Below are positions 8,780 through 16,842 of a stretch of DNA of 64,000 nucleotides, one piece after another. The position numbers and the translations under genes were made by a program. Source of the DNA: Desulfocarbo indianensis (GTDB lineage Bacteria; Desulfobacterota; Desulfarculia; Desulfarculales; Desulfarculaceae); NCBI GenBank assembly GCA_001184205.1, contig LBMP01000002.1:576726-640725 (forward strand). The letters are read 5' to 3'. The stretch's first letter is position 1; each line of letters opens with the position of its first letter. The notes under the pieces were generated by a model. That model had not been told where the DNA came from, did no database searches, and was given only the letters and a program-made list of their open reading frames with translations.

Positions 8780-9439
8780 ATGCATTCCAGCGCCGAAAGC
8801 CAAGGCTTGATTGAATTGCCGCCGTCATCCCGCCCGCCCCTGGAGCAAGTCAACGCTTTGGTGGAGGCGGCCGCCCGCGCCCATGGGCATCTTTGCCCCG
8901 GCCAGGTGGTTGGCGTGCGCATGGCCATCCTGGGGCTCAGCCTCCTGGGTTATTCCTGCCCGCCGGGATATCCGGAAATAAAAAACCTGTTGGGATTCGT
9001 GGAGATCGAGCGCTGCCTGGCCGATGCGGTGTCCAGCGCCACGGGCCTGCGCTTTGGCCGCGGGTCCTTGAAACTGGTGGATCAGGGACTGTTGGCCGCC
9101 ACCTTCTTGGACCTGCCGTCCAAGCGCGCGGTGCGTTTGCTAAGCCGGGACGACGCCCGCGACAAGGCGGCCCAATACGCCCCTGGAGAGGAAAACGACC
9201 ATGCCGCCCAGACCGAGGCCTATCGGGTGATGCCCGACGCCGAGCTTTTCGACGCGGCGTGGGTGCAGGTGGACATGAGCCGTTTCCTGGCTCCCGGAGT
9301 CCGCCCCCCCAAGGTGCCTTGCGCCTCCTGCGGGGTGCTGGTGCGCTCCGGCCAGGTCCATAAAGGGCCGCAGGGACCCCTCTGCGCGGTCTGCGCCGGC
9401 CAAGCCTACTTCAACCCCTTGCCCCCCGAGGAAGACTGA
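8780..9439 (+). CDS. FmdE-like protein with C-terminal zinc finger
   Basis: A 219-residue protein of the formylmethanofuran dehydrogenase subunit E-like family. The family signature HGHLCPGQVVGVRMAILG lies near residues 33-50. A four-cysteine finger CASCGVLV...CAVCAG closes the protein near residues 180-208. Such proteins accompany molybdenum enzymes or their cofactor genes in anaerobes; the biochemical role is uncertain. The start at 8780 is chosen because the frame upstream only shadows the methyltransferase gene. The stop overlaps the next gene's ATG by one base (TGATG), indicating coupled translation. Confidence 0.82.
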   Translation: MHSSAESQGLIELPPSSRPPLEQVNALVEAAARAHGHLCPGQVVGVRMAILGLSLLGYSCPPGYPEIKNLLGFVEIERCLADAVSSATGLRFGRGSLKLVDQGLLAATFLDLPSKRAVRLLSRDDARDKAAQYAPGEENDHAAQTEAYRVMPDAELFDAAWVQVDMSRFLAPGVRPPKVPCASCGVLVRSGQVHKGPQGPLCAVCAGQAYFNPLPPEED

Positions 9440-10524
9440 TGGAATTCGATTGCGGAGAACAGTGCGCCGCCGGCCCGGCTGGGCGCCTGATTAAGCTGGA
9501 GGACGCCGAGGGCCTGGTGCTGGCCCACGACATCACCGAGATCGTTCCCGGCCAGAAAAAGGGCCCGGCCTTCAAGAAAGGCCACGTGGTCACCGTGGGC
9601 GACATGGAGCGCCTGGCCCGCATGGGCAAGCGGCATCTGTACGTATTGGAGATGTCGCCGGAGGTCATGCACGAGGACGAGGGCGCCACGCTCATGGCCC
9701 GGGCCCTGGCAGGTCCGGGGGTGGAAGCCGGGGGGCCGCCCGCCGAGGGCAAGATCACCCTGGTCGCCAGCCGTGACGGCCTGTTCGATCTGGACGTGGA
9801 GCGCCTCAAGGAGTTCAACCAGGTGCCGGAAGTGATGTGCGCCACCATTCACCGCCACACGCCGGTGAAAAAAGGCAAGGCCCTGGGCGCCACCAGGCCG
9901 ATTCCCCTGCTCATCCGCCGGGAAAACGTGTCCGCGGCGGTGGCCGTGGCGGAAAAAGACGGCGGCCTCCTGACGGTGCGCCCTTTGCGGCCCTTGCAGG
10001 CCGGGGTGGTGGTCACCGGCAGCGAGGTGGCCTCCGGCCTCATCGAGGACGCCTTCGCGCCCATCATCACCAAGAAGATGCAGGCCCTGGGCGGCTCGGT
10101 CATGGGGGTGCGCTACGCTCCCGACGACCGCATGGCGGTGACCGCCGCCATCCGCGAGTTGCTCAACCTGGGGGCCCAGATCATCATCACCACCGCCGGC
10201 ATGAGCGTGGACCCGGACGACGTGACCCGCCATTCCATCTCCGACGCCGGCGGCGTGGATCTGATCTACGGCCTGCCGGTGCTGCCCGGCGCCATGTTCC
10301 TTGTGGGCGAGCTCAGGGGCCCCCAAGGCCGGGTGCCCATCCTGGGCGTGCCGGCCTGCGCCCTGTTCCACGCCACCACGGTGCTGGATTTGATCCTGCC
10401 CCGGGTCATGGCCGGCGAAACCTTCGACCGCGCCAAGGTGGCCGATTTGGGGCACGGCGGCTACTGTCAGAACTGCGCCGACGGATGCCGCTTCCCGGTG
10501 TGCGGCTTCGGCCGGGGCTGCTGA
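9439..10524 (+). CDS. Molybdopterin-binding (MoeA/MoCF-like) protein with Cys-rich tail
   Basis: A 361-residue protein. The N-terminal half has MoeA-like features (EGLVLAHDITEIVPG; FKKGHVVTVGDME). The central MoCF fold carries VVTGSEVASGLIEDAFAP and TTAGMSVDPDDVT, the molybdopterin-binding turn. The C-terminus is unusual: GGYCQNCADGCRFPVCGFGRGC has five cysteines in about 21 residues and might hold a metal or cluster. It is coupled to the FmdE-like gene. It is shorter than canonical MoeA (about 400 residues) and may not be the housekeeping enzyme; a role in molybdoenzyme maturation is inferred. Confidence 0.82.
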   Translation: MEFDCGEQCAAGPAGRLIKLEDAEGLVLAHDITEIVPGQKKGPAFKKGHVVTVGDMERLARMGKRHLYVLEMSPEVMHEDEGATLMARALAGPGVEAGGPPAEGKITLVASRDGLFDLDVERLKEFNQVPEVMCATIHRHTPVKKGKALGATRPIPLLIRRENVSAAVAVAEKDGGLLTVRPLRPLQAGVVVTGSEVASGLIEDAFAPIITKKMQALGGSVMGVRYAPDDRMAVTAAIRELLNLGAQIIITTAGMSVDPDDVTRHSISDAGGVDLIYGLPVLPGAMFLVGELRGPQGRVPILGVPACALFHATTVLDLILPRVMAGETFDRAKVADLGHGGYCQNCADGCRFPVCGFGRGC

Positions 10525-10539
10525 TCCCGCGCCAAGCCG

Positions 10540-10651
10540 GGGCGGCGGCGAGTGGGCGGCGGCGAGTGGGCGGCGGCGAGTGGGCGGCGGCGAGTGGGCG
10601 GCGGCGAGTGGGCGGCGGCGAGTGGGCGGCAGCGAGTGGGCGGCAGCGGGG
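10540..10651. repeat. 14-base GC-rich tandem repeat, eight copies
   Basis: The unit GGGCGGCGGCGAGT is repeated head to tail eight times. The first six copies are identical and the last two carry GGCAGC in place of GGCGGC. It lies just after the molybdopterin-binding gene's stop, in a spacer of about 300 bases without a gene. The period is not a multiple of three, so it is not a coding repeat. Confidence 0.95.
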
Positions 10652-10678
10652 GGAGCCCAAAAGCCGAGTTGGCGATCA

Positions 10679-10737
10679 GGCCGAGGCGGTCGGGGCCGAG
10701 GCGGTCGGGGGCGAGGCGGTCGGGGGCGAGGCGGTGG
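10679..10737. repeat. 15-base tandem repeat, four copies
   Basis: Four tandem copies of about 15 bases, GGCCGAGGCGGTCGG varying to GGGCGAGGCGGTCGG; the last copy is one base short and imperfect. It is distinct from the 14-base array 27 bases upstream. Together they fill most of the 10525-10823 spacer, which holds no other recognisable element. Confidence 0.9.
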
Positions 10738-10823
10738 TGGACCAAAACGGCTGCGGCCCAGGCCGGGGCGGGCCAGCGGGCGGGACGCTGAATGAACCAA
10801 TAATAGCGGAAGCGGGGTAGGCG

Positions 10824-11435
10824 ATGCTTTGCAGGCTGTTGATGATCCTGATCTCCTCATTGGGCCTGGCCTTGGCGGGCGGTTGCGCCATTTCCCAACA
10901 GGCCAGCCAGTATTACGCGGACGAGGAGCTTAACAACGAGTCCCGCTCCCTTAACTACCAGCTCACCTACAACGGCAACGCCAACCGCTTCGAGTTCAAT
11001 GAAGGCCCGGTGGATATCGCGGTGCAGGTGTTTTTCGATGAGGACTATAACTTCGGCCTGAACATCCTCAACCAGACCAGCGATAGGGTCATCATAGACT
11101 GGAACCGCATCGAATACCTGGACGCGGCCGGCAATCCCCACTCCATGATTCATCAGGGCGTCAATTTTCTGGACCCGGTGGAAAAGCAGCGCCCCACCTA
11201 TATACCGCCCGGCGCCATGTTGCAGGACCTTTTGCGCCCGGCCGACCGCCGCACCCTGGACGGGGCCGTGCGCCTGGTCAAGCCGGCCCATACCCCCATT
11301 GTGGACAACTACTATGACCAGGTGTCCATCATCCTGCCCATGAAGGCCGAGGGCCAATGGCAGCGCTACCGGCTTTCAGTCCAGGTGGGCATGGCGGCCC
11401 CCACCGCGCCCCTGGACCCCTATTCTCCTTTTTAG
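10824..11435 (+). CDS. Predicted lipoprotein of unknown function
   Basis: A 203-residue protein with a lipoprotein signal peptide: a hydrophobic stretch from residue 4 ending in lipobox LAGG|C near residue 21. The mature part is acidic and aromatic, with NYQLTYNGNANRFEFNEGP and later beta-rich segments. It has no domain I can name. After lipidation it would sit in the inner or outer membrane facing the periplasm. A signal peptide at the very N-terminus supports the chosen start. Confidence 0.7.
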   Translation: MLCRLLMILISSLGLALAGGCAISQQASQYYADEELNNESRSLNYQLTYNGNANRFEFNEGPVDIAVQVFFDEDYNFGLNILNQTSDRVIIDWNRIEYLDAAGNPHSMIHQGVNFLDPVEKQRPTYIPPGAMLQDLLRPADRRTLDGAVRLVKPAHTPIVDNYYDQVSIILPMKAEGQWQRYRLSVQVGMAAPTAPLDPYSPF

Positions 11436-11492
11436 AAGGCCCCAGGCTGGAGGGCGGAGCGGCGCTATGCGCCGGATTCGCCTGATATGGGG

Positions 11493-12845
11493 TTAGGCTT
11501 TTCTGGTGGCGGGCAGGTCGTTGTCCGGCTCGCTCAGATCGATCTTGTAGATGACGCCCGGCGTGCGGTCGGCCTCCTGGCCGGTCTTGAGGCCGGTGCC
11601 CAGGTAGAATTCGCCGTCCACCGTGGTGGTCTTCACCGCCCATTCGCCGATGCCCGGCAGCCACAGCACCTCGTCCAGAACAATATCGTTGCCCTCGCGG
11701 CGGGCCTCGTATAGCGCGGTGCCGTCACTGCCCAGACCGGGGAAAATCATGGTGCCGGTGTCGGGGTGGATGCAGGCCTCGCCGAGCTTTTCGATCTTGT
11801 CCACCGACCCCGAGGGCTTGCTGTATTTGCATTCCTTCCAATTGTCCAGGTCGTCGAAGGATGCCCAATAGACCCGGCCCTCCTCGCTGGAAAGATAGGC
11901 CACCCGCTGGCTGTGGTCCACCTTCAGGAACCCCCAATCGCCCAATTCCATGACCTTGCGGGTGGTGCCGTCCGCCTCCACCGCGTGCACCACGGTGTGG
12001 CCGTAGGTGCCGGAAGAGACCAGGGCGGTGCCCTTGTTGGTCCCGCTGTTGATGATTCCCATGCCGGTGGGGAAGCGCATGTCCTCGGGCGCGGCGAAAA
12101 GCTCCCACCCGTCCTCGCCCTTGGTGATCACCATGCCGGGGTTGTCGGCGTTGCCAAAGCCCATGAACTCGCGGCCGGTCACCGGGCATTGGTAGGCGAA
12201 GCCCCACTTGAGGTTCTTGTACTCATGGGGCACCAGATAGGTGTAGTCGTTGGTTTCCCAGGGGCCGTCCGGGCTGGCCGCGGTGTAATCAATGACGCCG
12301 CCCCAGGATTCCGGGGTGAGGTGCAGGCCGTTGCCAAAGCTGTAGCCGGCCGAGCCCGATTCCGAGGCCCGCGGGAGGGTGCTGCGGCGGCGCACCCCGT
12401 CCTCTTCGCTGTAGGTCCAGACCGGGGTTTCGCTTATGCCGTTGCGGGTGATGCCGCTGATCACCAGCTCGCCGTCGTGCTCGAAAAAGGCCATGGGCGC
12501 CCGGTCCACCCGGCCCACTTCCTGGGCCTCGAACTCGTGGGGCGCGCCGGTGTCGGTCACCGGCGAAGTGACGCCGCCGGGCGTGCGCGCCCCCGGCAGA
12601 GTCAGGTTGGGATCGGTGGTGAGGCTGCCGGTGCCGGGCGGCCGCAGGCGCAACAGGGGGGAGTTGGAGCTGATTTGCCGGGGCTGGTAGTTCTTGGTTA
12701 TGGCCGAGGCCAAGGTTGAGGCAAAGCTATTGGAATCGCTGCCCGTCTGGTGGCTGCCGATGGTGGTGCCACTGGGAGTGCGGTAAGGGGTTATCCGCTG
12801 ACTGTAATAAAGCGATTTTAACAAACTCTTGCCCAGCCTTTGCAA
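11493..12845 (-). CDS. Unrecognised 450-residue protein, possible beta-propeller
   Basis: I do not recognise this family. There is no signal peptide. Residues 1-100 are Ser/Thr/Pro-rich and look disordered. From about residue 110 the sequence has repeated WxxxxxDxxxY, GxVYxA and GTMIFPGLGSDG-like turns, as in beta-propeller or surface proteins: GDWGFLKVDHSQRVAYLSS, EEGRVYWASFDDLDNWKE, EACIHPDTGTMIFPG. It is encoded alone between a lipoprotein gene and an AT-rich stretch (12846-12995). Gene reality rests on the long frame and protein-like composition. Confidence 0.6.
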   Translation of the reverse strand: MQRLGKSLLKSLYYSQRITPYRTPSGTTIGSHQTGSDSNSFASTLASAITKNYQPRQISSNSPLLRLRPPGTGSLTTDPNLTLPGARTPGGVTSPVTDTGAPHEFEAQEVGRVDRAPMAFFEHDGELVISGITRNGISETPVWTYSEEDGVRRRSTLPRASESGSAGYSFGNGLHLTPESWGGVIDYTAASPDGPWETNDYTYLVPHEYKNLKWGFAYQCPVTGREFMGFGNADNPGMVITKGEDGWELFAAPEDMRFPTGMGIINSGTNKGTALVSSGTYGHTVVHAVEADGTTRKVMELGDWGFLKVDHSQRVAYLSSEEGRVYWASFDDLDNWKECKYSKPSGSVDKIEKLGEACIHPDTGTMIFPGLGSDGTALYEARREGNDIVLDEVLWLPGIGEWAVKTTTVDGEFYLGTGLKTGQEADRTPGVIYKIDLSEPDNDLPATRKA

Positions 12846-12995
12846 ACATGGAATTCCGCCCAGATATCAAGCAAATTGCTTGCCATTGGCCATGTTTTGC
12901 TAAGCTGGCTATTATATTGATCAATTTGTTATAGGGCCTGGGCTGCTTTCGGGAAATAACTTCGCTTGCGGCGAAATGGGTGGAATTATTTTCCC

Positions 12996-13202
12996 TCAGG
13001 CCCTCCTTGGGGGGGCGGGCTTGGGACTGAACATGAGGCATGGCGTGCCCGATTCCCTGAGCACCACCAGCCAGGGTATCTGGCGCGATTTGAAGCCCAT
13101 GGCCCGGCAGGCATAGCCCCGCTGCCTTTCCCAGGTTATGGAAAGGTGCTTGCATTTGAAGCAGTTGGGGCGCTGGTCCTTTGGTCCGCCGCTGGGGCTC
13201 AT
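12996..13202 (-). CDS. Small Cys protein coupled to the sugar phosphorylase
   Basis: A 68-residue product. CFKCKHLSITWERQRGYACR is followed by AMGFKSRQIPWLVVL and SGTPCLMF, giving four cysteines (CxxC, C, C) that could bind zinc. I recall a widespread short family with this GFKS...SG.xC pattern, of unknown function. The ATG at 13202 overlaps the TGA of the upstream GH13 gene (ATGA on the minus strand), which strongly supports the start and shared translation. Confidence 0.75.
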   Translation of the reverse strand: MSPSGGPKDQRPNCFKCKHLSITWERQRGYACRAMGFKSRQIPWLVVLRESGTPCLMFSPKPAPPRRA

Positions 13203-15094
13203 TGCCTGAGCTCCTGGGAGGGCCTAAGCCAAAGCACCTCATAGGGCTCCAAGCGCAGGGCCAGGGAGCCCCCTTCTTGCCGGCAGACCTTGTCGCTCAA
13301 GAGGTCGCTCCATTGGGCGGCCTCGAGGCCGAGTTCTGCGCTGTCCAGGGGGAAAACGCATTCCTTTTCCGAAACGTTGGTCAGGGCCAAAAGGTGCTGG
13401 TCGCCCTCCGGCGAGGTGCGCAGCAGGCCGAAAACCTGGCCGGGCGTCTCAAGCACCTTTTGTGCGCCGCGGGGATGAAAGGCCCGTTGGGTGACCCGCG
13501 CCACGTTCAGGGGAACCAATAGTTGCGACAGCAGGCTGAGTTTGGAGTCGGGCTTGCTCATTTCCTGCTTGAGAGCGCCTATATCCACCGTGGCCCGGTT
13601 CACGTCCCGGTTGTGTTGGCTGCGGCGCTGGGCGGCCAGGTCGTTTTCGCTGCCCAGGGCGCCGTGCAGGTATTGGCCCGGCACCCCCTTCAAGGCCAGG
13701 GCTATGCTGCGCGAGGCGGCGTAGCGCTTCACCTGTTCGGCCAAGCTGCCAGGTTCCTCTCCTTCGCTCGCCGGGATGATGGCGTTCCACCAAGTGGAAT
13801 TGATCTCATAGGGCTCCTCGCCGCCGGTCTCCACGGTCTTGTATGAAATCAAGGCTCCGTTTTTCCTGGCGGTGTCAATTATAACCCCGATCTGCTCCGG
13901 GTTCAGAATGCCTTTTACGCCCATGAGGCCGATGCCGTCGTGGGTGTCCAGGATGTTGAAAAAGGCGGTGGTGGCCGAGGGGGGCTCCATGCCCGCGGCC
14001 CAGCGGGCCAATTCGCTGGCGTCCTGGGTGTAGAAAGCGTGCAGCACCATGGGCGGCAAAGCGAAATTATAGACCATGTGGGCTTCGTCGCGCCCGTCGC
14101 CGAAATAGGAGATGTTGTCCTGGTGGGGCACGTTGGTTTCGGTTATCAGGGTGACGCCGGGGGACGCCAGGTCCATGACCGTGCGCAGGAGCTTGACCAC
14201 TTCGTGGGTTTCGGGGAGGTGCACGCATTCGGTGCCCGGTTCGGCCCAGATATAGGTCACCGCGTCCAGCCGGAGCAGGTCCGCGCCGTTGCGCACGTAA
14301 AACAACAGACCATCCACCACTTCCAGAAGCACTTCGGGGTTGCGGTAGTTGAAGTCGATCTGATCGGCGGAAAAGGTGGTCCACACGTATTTGGGGCCCC
14401 GCAGGGTATCGAAGCGGGTGAGAATGTCGGTGACCCGGGGACGGAAAATCTTGGAGCGCTGATCCGGGGTCAATTCCTCCGGCGAGTCATAGGCGATGAA
14501 CTGGTCTATATAGCGGGGATTGCCGTTGAGGAATTCCTGAAAAGCCTGACTTTGGGCGGATACATGGTTGAGAACCCCATCGAACATCAGTTTGTGGCGG
14601 CGGGCCATGGTGCGGATGTCTTCCCAGGTGCCCAGCTTGGGGTCCACCTGGTCGAAATCGATGATGGCGAATCCCCGGTCCGAGGAATAGGGGAAAAAAG
14701 GCAGGATATGTATGGTGTTGGGGGCGCGAAGCTCCTGGTCGCAGATTTGGGCCAGTACGCTGAGCGGCGATCCCTCGCCGCCGGTGATCATGTCGCCGTA
14801 GGTAATGAGCACCATGTCCCTTTGGCAAAGCTGCTCCAGGGGATTGAGGCGCTTCTCATGCTCCAGCATCTCCTCTGATTTATGGGCTTGATGCACCTGC
14901 AGCAGGCGCTCCAATTCGGGCAGATGCCGCTGGGCCTCATCTTCGCCGTAGAGCAGGCTCAGATGCTTGAGCAAGTCTTGCCGGCCCTCGGCGGGCAAGC
15001 GCCAGAGGGGGCGGCTGTAGTCTGGCTTCCTTTTATAAAGGTGTTTGCCGGTCAGTTCGGGCTGGTGTCGGAAACAGGAATCCTTTGCGCTCAT
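13199..15094 (-). CDS. GH13 subfamily 18 sugar phosphorylase (sucrose/glucosylglycerate phosphorylase-like)
   Basis: A 631-residue alpha-amylase-superfamily enzyme, longer than sucrose phosphorylase. Catalytic residues are visible: the nucleophile Asp in LLRLDAVTYIW, the acid/base Glu in LITETNVPH, and the third acid in NILDTHDGIGLMG. Early strands read LITYGDMITGG and LPFFPYSSDRGFAIIDF. The family phosphorolyses sucrose, glucosylglycerate or related glucosides. The GpgS-like gene in this window favours glucosylglycerate, but that is inference. ATG at 15094 is chosen; an ATG at 15142 is also in frame, and neither has a perfect ribosome-binding site. Its stop overlaps the next small gene. Confidence 0.85.
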   Translation of the reverse strand: MSAKDSCFRHQPELTGKHLYKRKPDYSRPLWRLPAEGRQDLLKHLSLLYGEDEAQRHLPELERLLQVHQAHKSEEMLEHEKRLNPLEQLCQRDMVLITYGDMITGGEGSPLSVLAQICDQELRAPNTIHILPFFPYSSDRGFAIIDFDQVDPKLGTWEDIRTMARRHKLMFDGVLNHVSAQSQAFQEFLNGNPRYIDQFIAYDSPEELTPDQRSKIFRPRVTDILTRFDTLRGPKYVWTTFSADQIDFNYRNPEVLLEVVDGLLFYVRNGADLLRLDAVTYIWAEPGTECVHLPETHEVVKLLRTVMDLASPGVTLITETNVPHQDNISYFGDGRDEAHMVYNFALPPMVLHAFYTQDASELARWAAGMEPPSATTAFFNILDTHDGIGLMGVKGILNPEQIGVIIDTARKNGALISYKTVETGGEEPYEINSTWWNAIIPASEGEEPGSLAEQVKRYAASRSIALALKGVPGQYLHGALGSENDLAAQRRSQHNRDVNRATVDIGALKQEMSKPDSKLSLLSQLLVPLNVARVTQRAFHPRGAQKVLETPGQVFGLLRTSPEGDQHLLALTNVSEKECVFPLDSAELGLEAAQWSDLLSDKVCRQEGGSLALRLEPYEVLWLRPSQELRQ

Positions 15095-15308
15095 TTTTAT
15101 AAAGGCCTCGCCCCCGCGCGGCTTGAAAACAAGTGGCGGCATGGCCAAATCTCGCCCGCGCCGTTGTGAAACCCGGCCGCTCGTCCACCTATTGAAGATA
15201 TACCAGGCCGGCTAACCTGTTGGAAGGAATATCTTTGCTGCCGGCGGTCCCTGGCCTGTGCTATCGTGGGCAAAGGAGGGGATGGGCGTAAGGATCGGGG
15301 AGGGAGTT

Positions 15309-15509
15309 ATGACCAAATGGGAATACATGAGCGCCTGGGTCGACCGCAATTGGGAGGTCAAGACCATTGTGGGCTATGACGAGAAGCGGGAGCGCCTGCC
15401 CCAGTTCGTGGAGTTTTTGAACATCGTGGGCCTGGTGGGTTGGGAGATGGTCTGCATGGTTTCGGTGGATGTGGGGCACCGGGTTTTTTTCAAGCGCGAA
15501 AAGGAATAG
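15309..15509 (+). CDS. DUF4177-like small protein
   Basis: A 66-residue protein starting MTKWEYMSAWVDRNWEVKTI behind a strong GGGGAGGGAG. The pattern WEY...W...LxxxGxxGWEMVCM is that of the short DUF4177 family, whose function is unknown. It is a single gene with no operon partner, divergent from the GH13 gene. Confidence 0.7.
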   Translation: MTKWEYMSAWVDRNWEVKTIVGYDEKRERLPQFVEFLNIVGLVGWEMVCMVSVDVGHRVFFKREKE

Positions 15510-15861
15510 GCTCTTTCCGCCGTCGCTCCACTCCCAGGCTATCCCCGGCGCGCCCCCCTCTGGTCCAGGCAGGGGCCGCGCTTAAAGTTTCAGGCCTCTT
15601 TATTCCTCTGCATCAATGCCGCATGGGCTGGTCGCGCCTGCGATAATCGGGCCCCCGGCAAACAAACCCCACGCGCCGCCGCTGGTCGCGGTCCGCCCGA
15701 TTGAATCTCACGCACTTTTGATGATTGGTGCACCGGAAAATAAAAACCCCACGCGCCGCCGCCTCTGCAAACGTGGCGAAAGGCGACGGCGCGCAGGGCT
15801 GGGGGGCGTTGCAATGGCAGGCCTAAATAGGCCTCCTTAGGCGCCTGCGCCGAAGTCGGGT
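15510..15861. other. Intergenic spacer of 352 bases
   Basis: No gene is seen. It holds the por operon terminator and a 19-base direct repeat AAACCCCACGCGCCGCCGC at 15664-15682 and 15744-15762, 80 bases apart. The second copy forms one arm of the terminator, so the first may be a relic of a duplicated terminator. Confidence 0.6.
15737..15793 (-). terminator. Intrinsic terminator of porCDAB
   Basis: On the minus strand a 12-base stem (arms 15782-15793 and 15752-15763, one G-T wobble) has an 18-base loop, then GTGGGG, and then a T-rich tract complementary to AAAATAAAAA at 15737-15746. It lies about 70 bases after the porB stop. Confidence 0.7.
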
Positions 15862-16842
15862 TTAACCTTCCTTCGCTTCCTCGGCGGCGTCGGGATTGGT
15901 TGCCTTGACCAGCGCCAAGAGCCTTTCCCAATCCGCATCAACCCGCTTCTGGATATAGGCTATATCTTCCGGGCCCAAGTGCCTGAAACGCCTTTGGGCC
16001 TTGAAATATTCTTCGACAAGTATCGGCTTCTTTATGTCTTTTGTCAATACGAAACGCCCGTCGATCACCTCGTAGAGAGGGAACATGCGGCACTCCACCA
16101 CCTGGCGGGCGGTCTGCAGGGCCGCCTCGGGCGCGCAGCGCCAGCCGGTGGGGCAGGGGGCGAAAATATGCACATAAGCCGGGCCGGGAACGGTCACCGC
16201 CTTCTTGACCTTGTTCATCAGGTCCAGGTGCCAGGCGGGGCTGGCCGTGGCCACGTAGGGCACGTTGTGGGCCGCGGCGATCATGGGCATGTTCTTCTTC
16301 CAGGTCACCTGGCCCTTGCTCTTCTTGCCCGGAGGGCTGGTGGTGGTCATGGCGCCGTAGGGCGTGGAGCTGGAACGCTGAATGCCCGTGTTCATGTAGG
16401 CTTCGTTGTCCAGGCAGATGTAGGTGAAGTCGTGGCCGCGCTCCAAAGCGCCGCTCAGGGCCTGCAGGCCGATATCGGCGGTGCCGCCGTCGCCGGCGAA
16501 GGCCACCACCTTGGCGCCGTCGTCCTTGATGCGGCCCTTGCGGATAAGCGCCTTGCGGCCGGCCTCCACGCCGCTGGCCACGGCGGCCGCGTTTTCAAAG
16601 GCCACGTGAATCCAGGGGCACTCCCAGGCGGTCTGGGGATAGGGGCTGCTGATGATCTCCATGCAGCCCGTGGCCGAAACCGCGATCAGGCTCTCGCCCA
16701 CCGCCTTGGCCGCCAGGCGCATGGCCAGAACCTCGCCGCAGCCCTGGCAGGCGCGGTGGCCCTTGGAAACCGGCTCGATGGCCGGCATCTTCTTGGCGGT
16801 GATCTTCTCGAAATTCTCGAGTGCTTTGGCTGCTATGTTCAT
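15862..16842 (-). CDS. porB: 2-oxoacid (pyruvate):ferredoxin oxidoreductase beta subunit
   Basis: The 326-residue TPP-binding subunit of the oxygen-sensitive enzyme that decarboxylates pyruvate or a related 2-oxoacid to acyl-CoA with reduction of ferredoxin. Cys of [14 protein letters not shown] and two later cysteines would ligate the [4Fe-4S] cluster, and [18 protein letters not shown] is the TPP/Mg site. The ATG at 16842 overlaps the porA stop by ATGA, which fixes the start. It is the last gene of the porCDAB operon. Pyruvate is the likeliest substrate, but 2-ketoisovalerate is possible. Confidence 0.92.
   Translation of the reverse strand: MNIAAKALENFEKITAKKMPAIEPVSKGHRACQGCGEVLAMRLAAKAVGESLIAVSATGCMEIISSPYPQTAWECPWIHVAFENAAAVASGVEAGRKALIRKGRIKDDGAKVVAFAGDGGTADIGLQALSGALERGHDFTYICLDNEAYMNTGIQRSSSTPYGAMTTTSPPGKKSKGQVTWKKNMPMIAAAHNVPYVATASPAWHLDLMNKVKKAVTVPGPAYVHIFAPCPTGWRCAPEAALQTARQVVECRMFPLYEVIDGRFVLTKDIKKPILVEEYFKAQRRFRHLGPEDIAYIQKRVDADWERLLALVKATNPDAAEEAKEG

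Noticed and set aside
10540-10737. Possible CRISPR array
   Set aside because: Units are contiguous with no spacers, and periods are 14-15 bases; no cas genes in the window.
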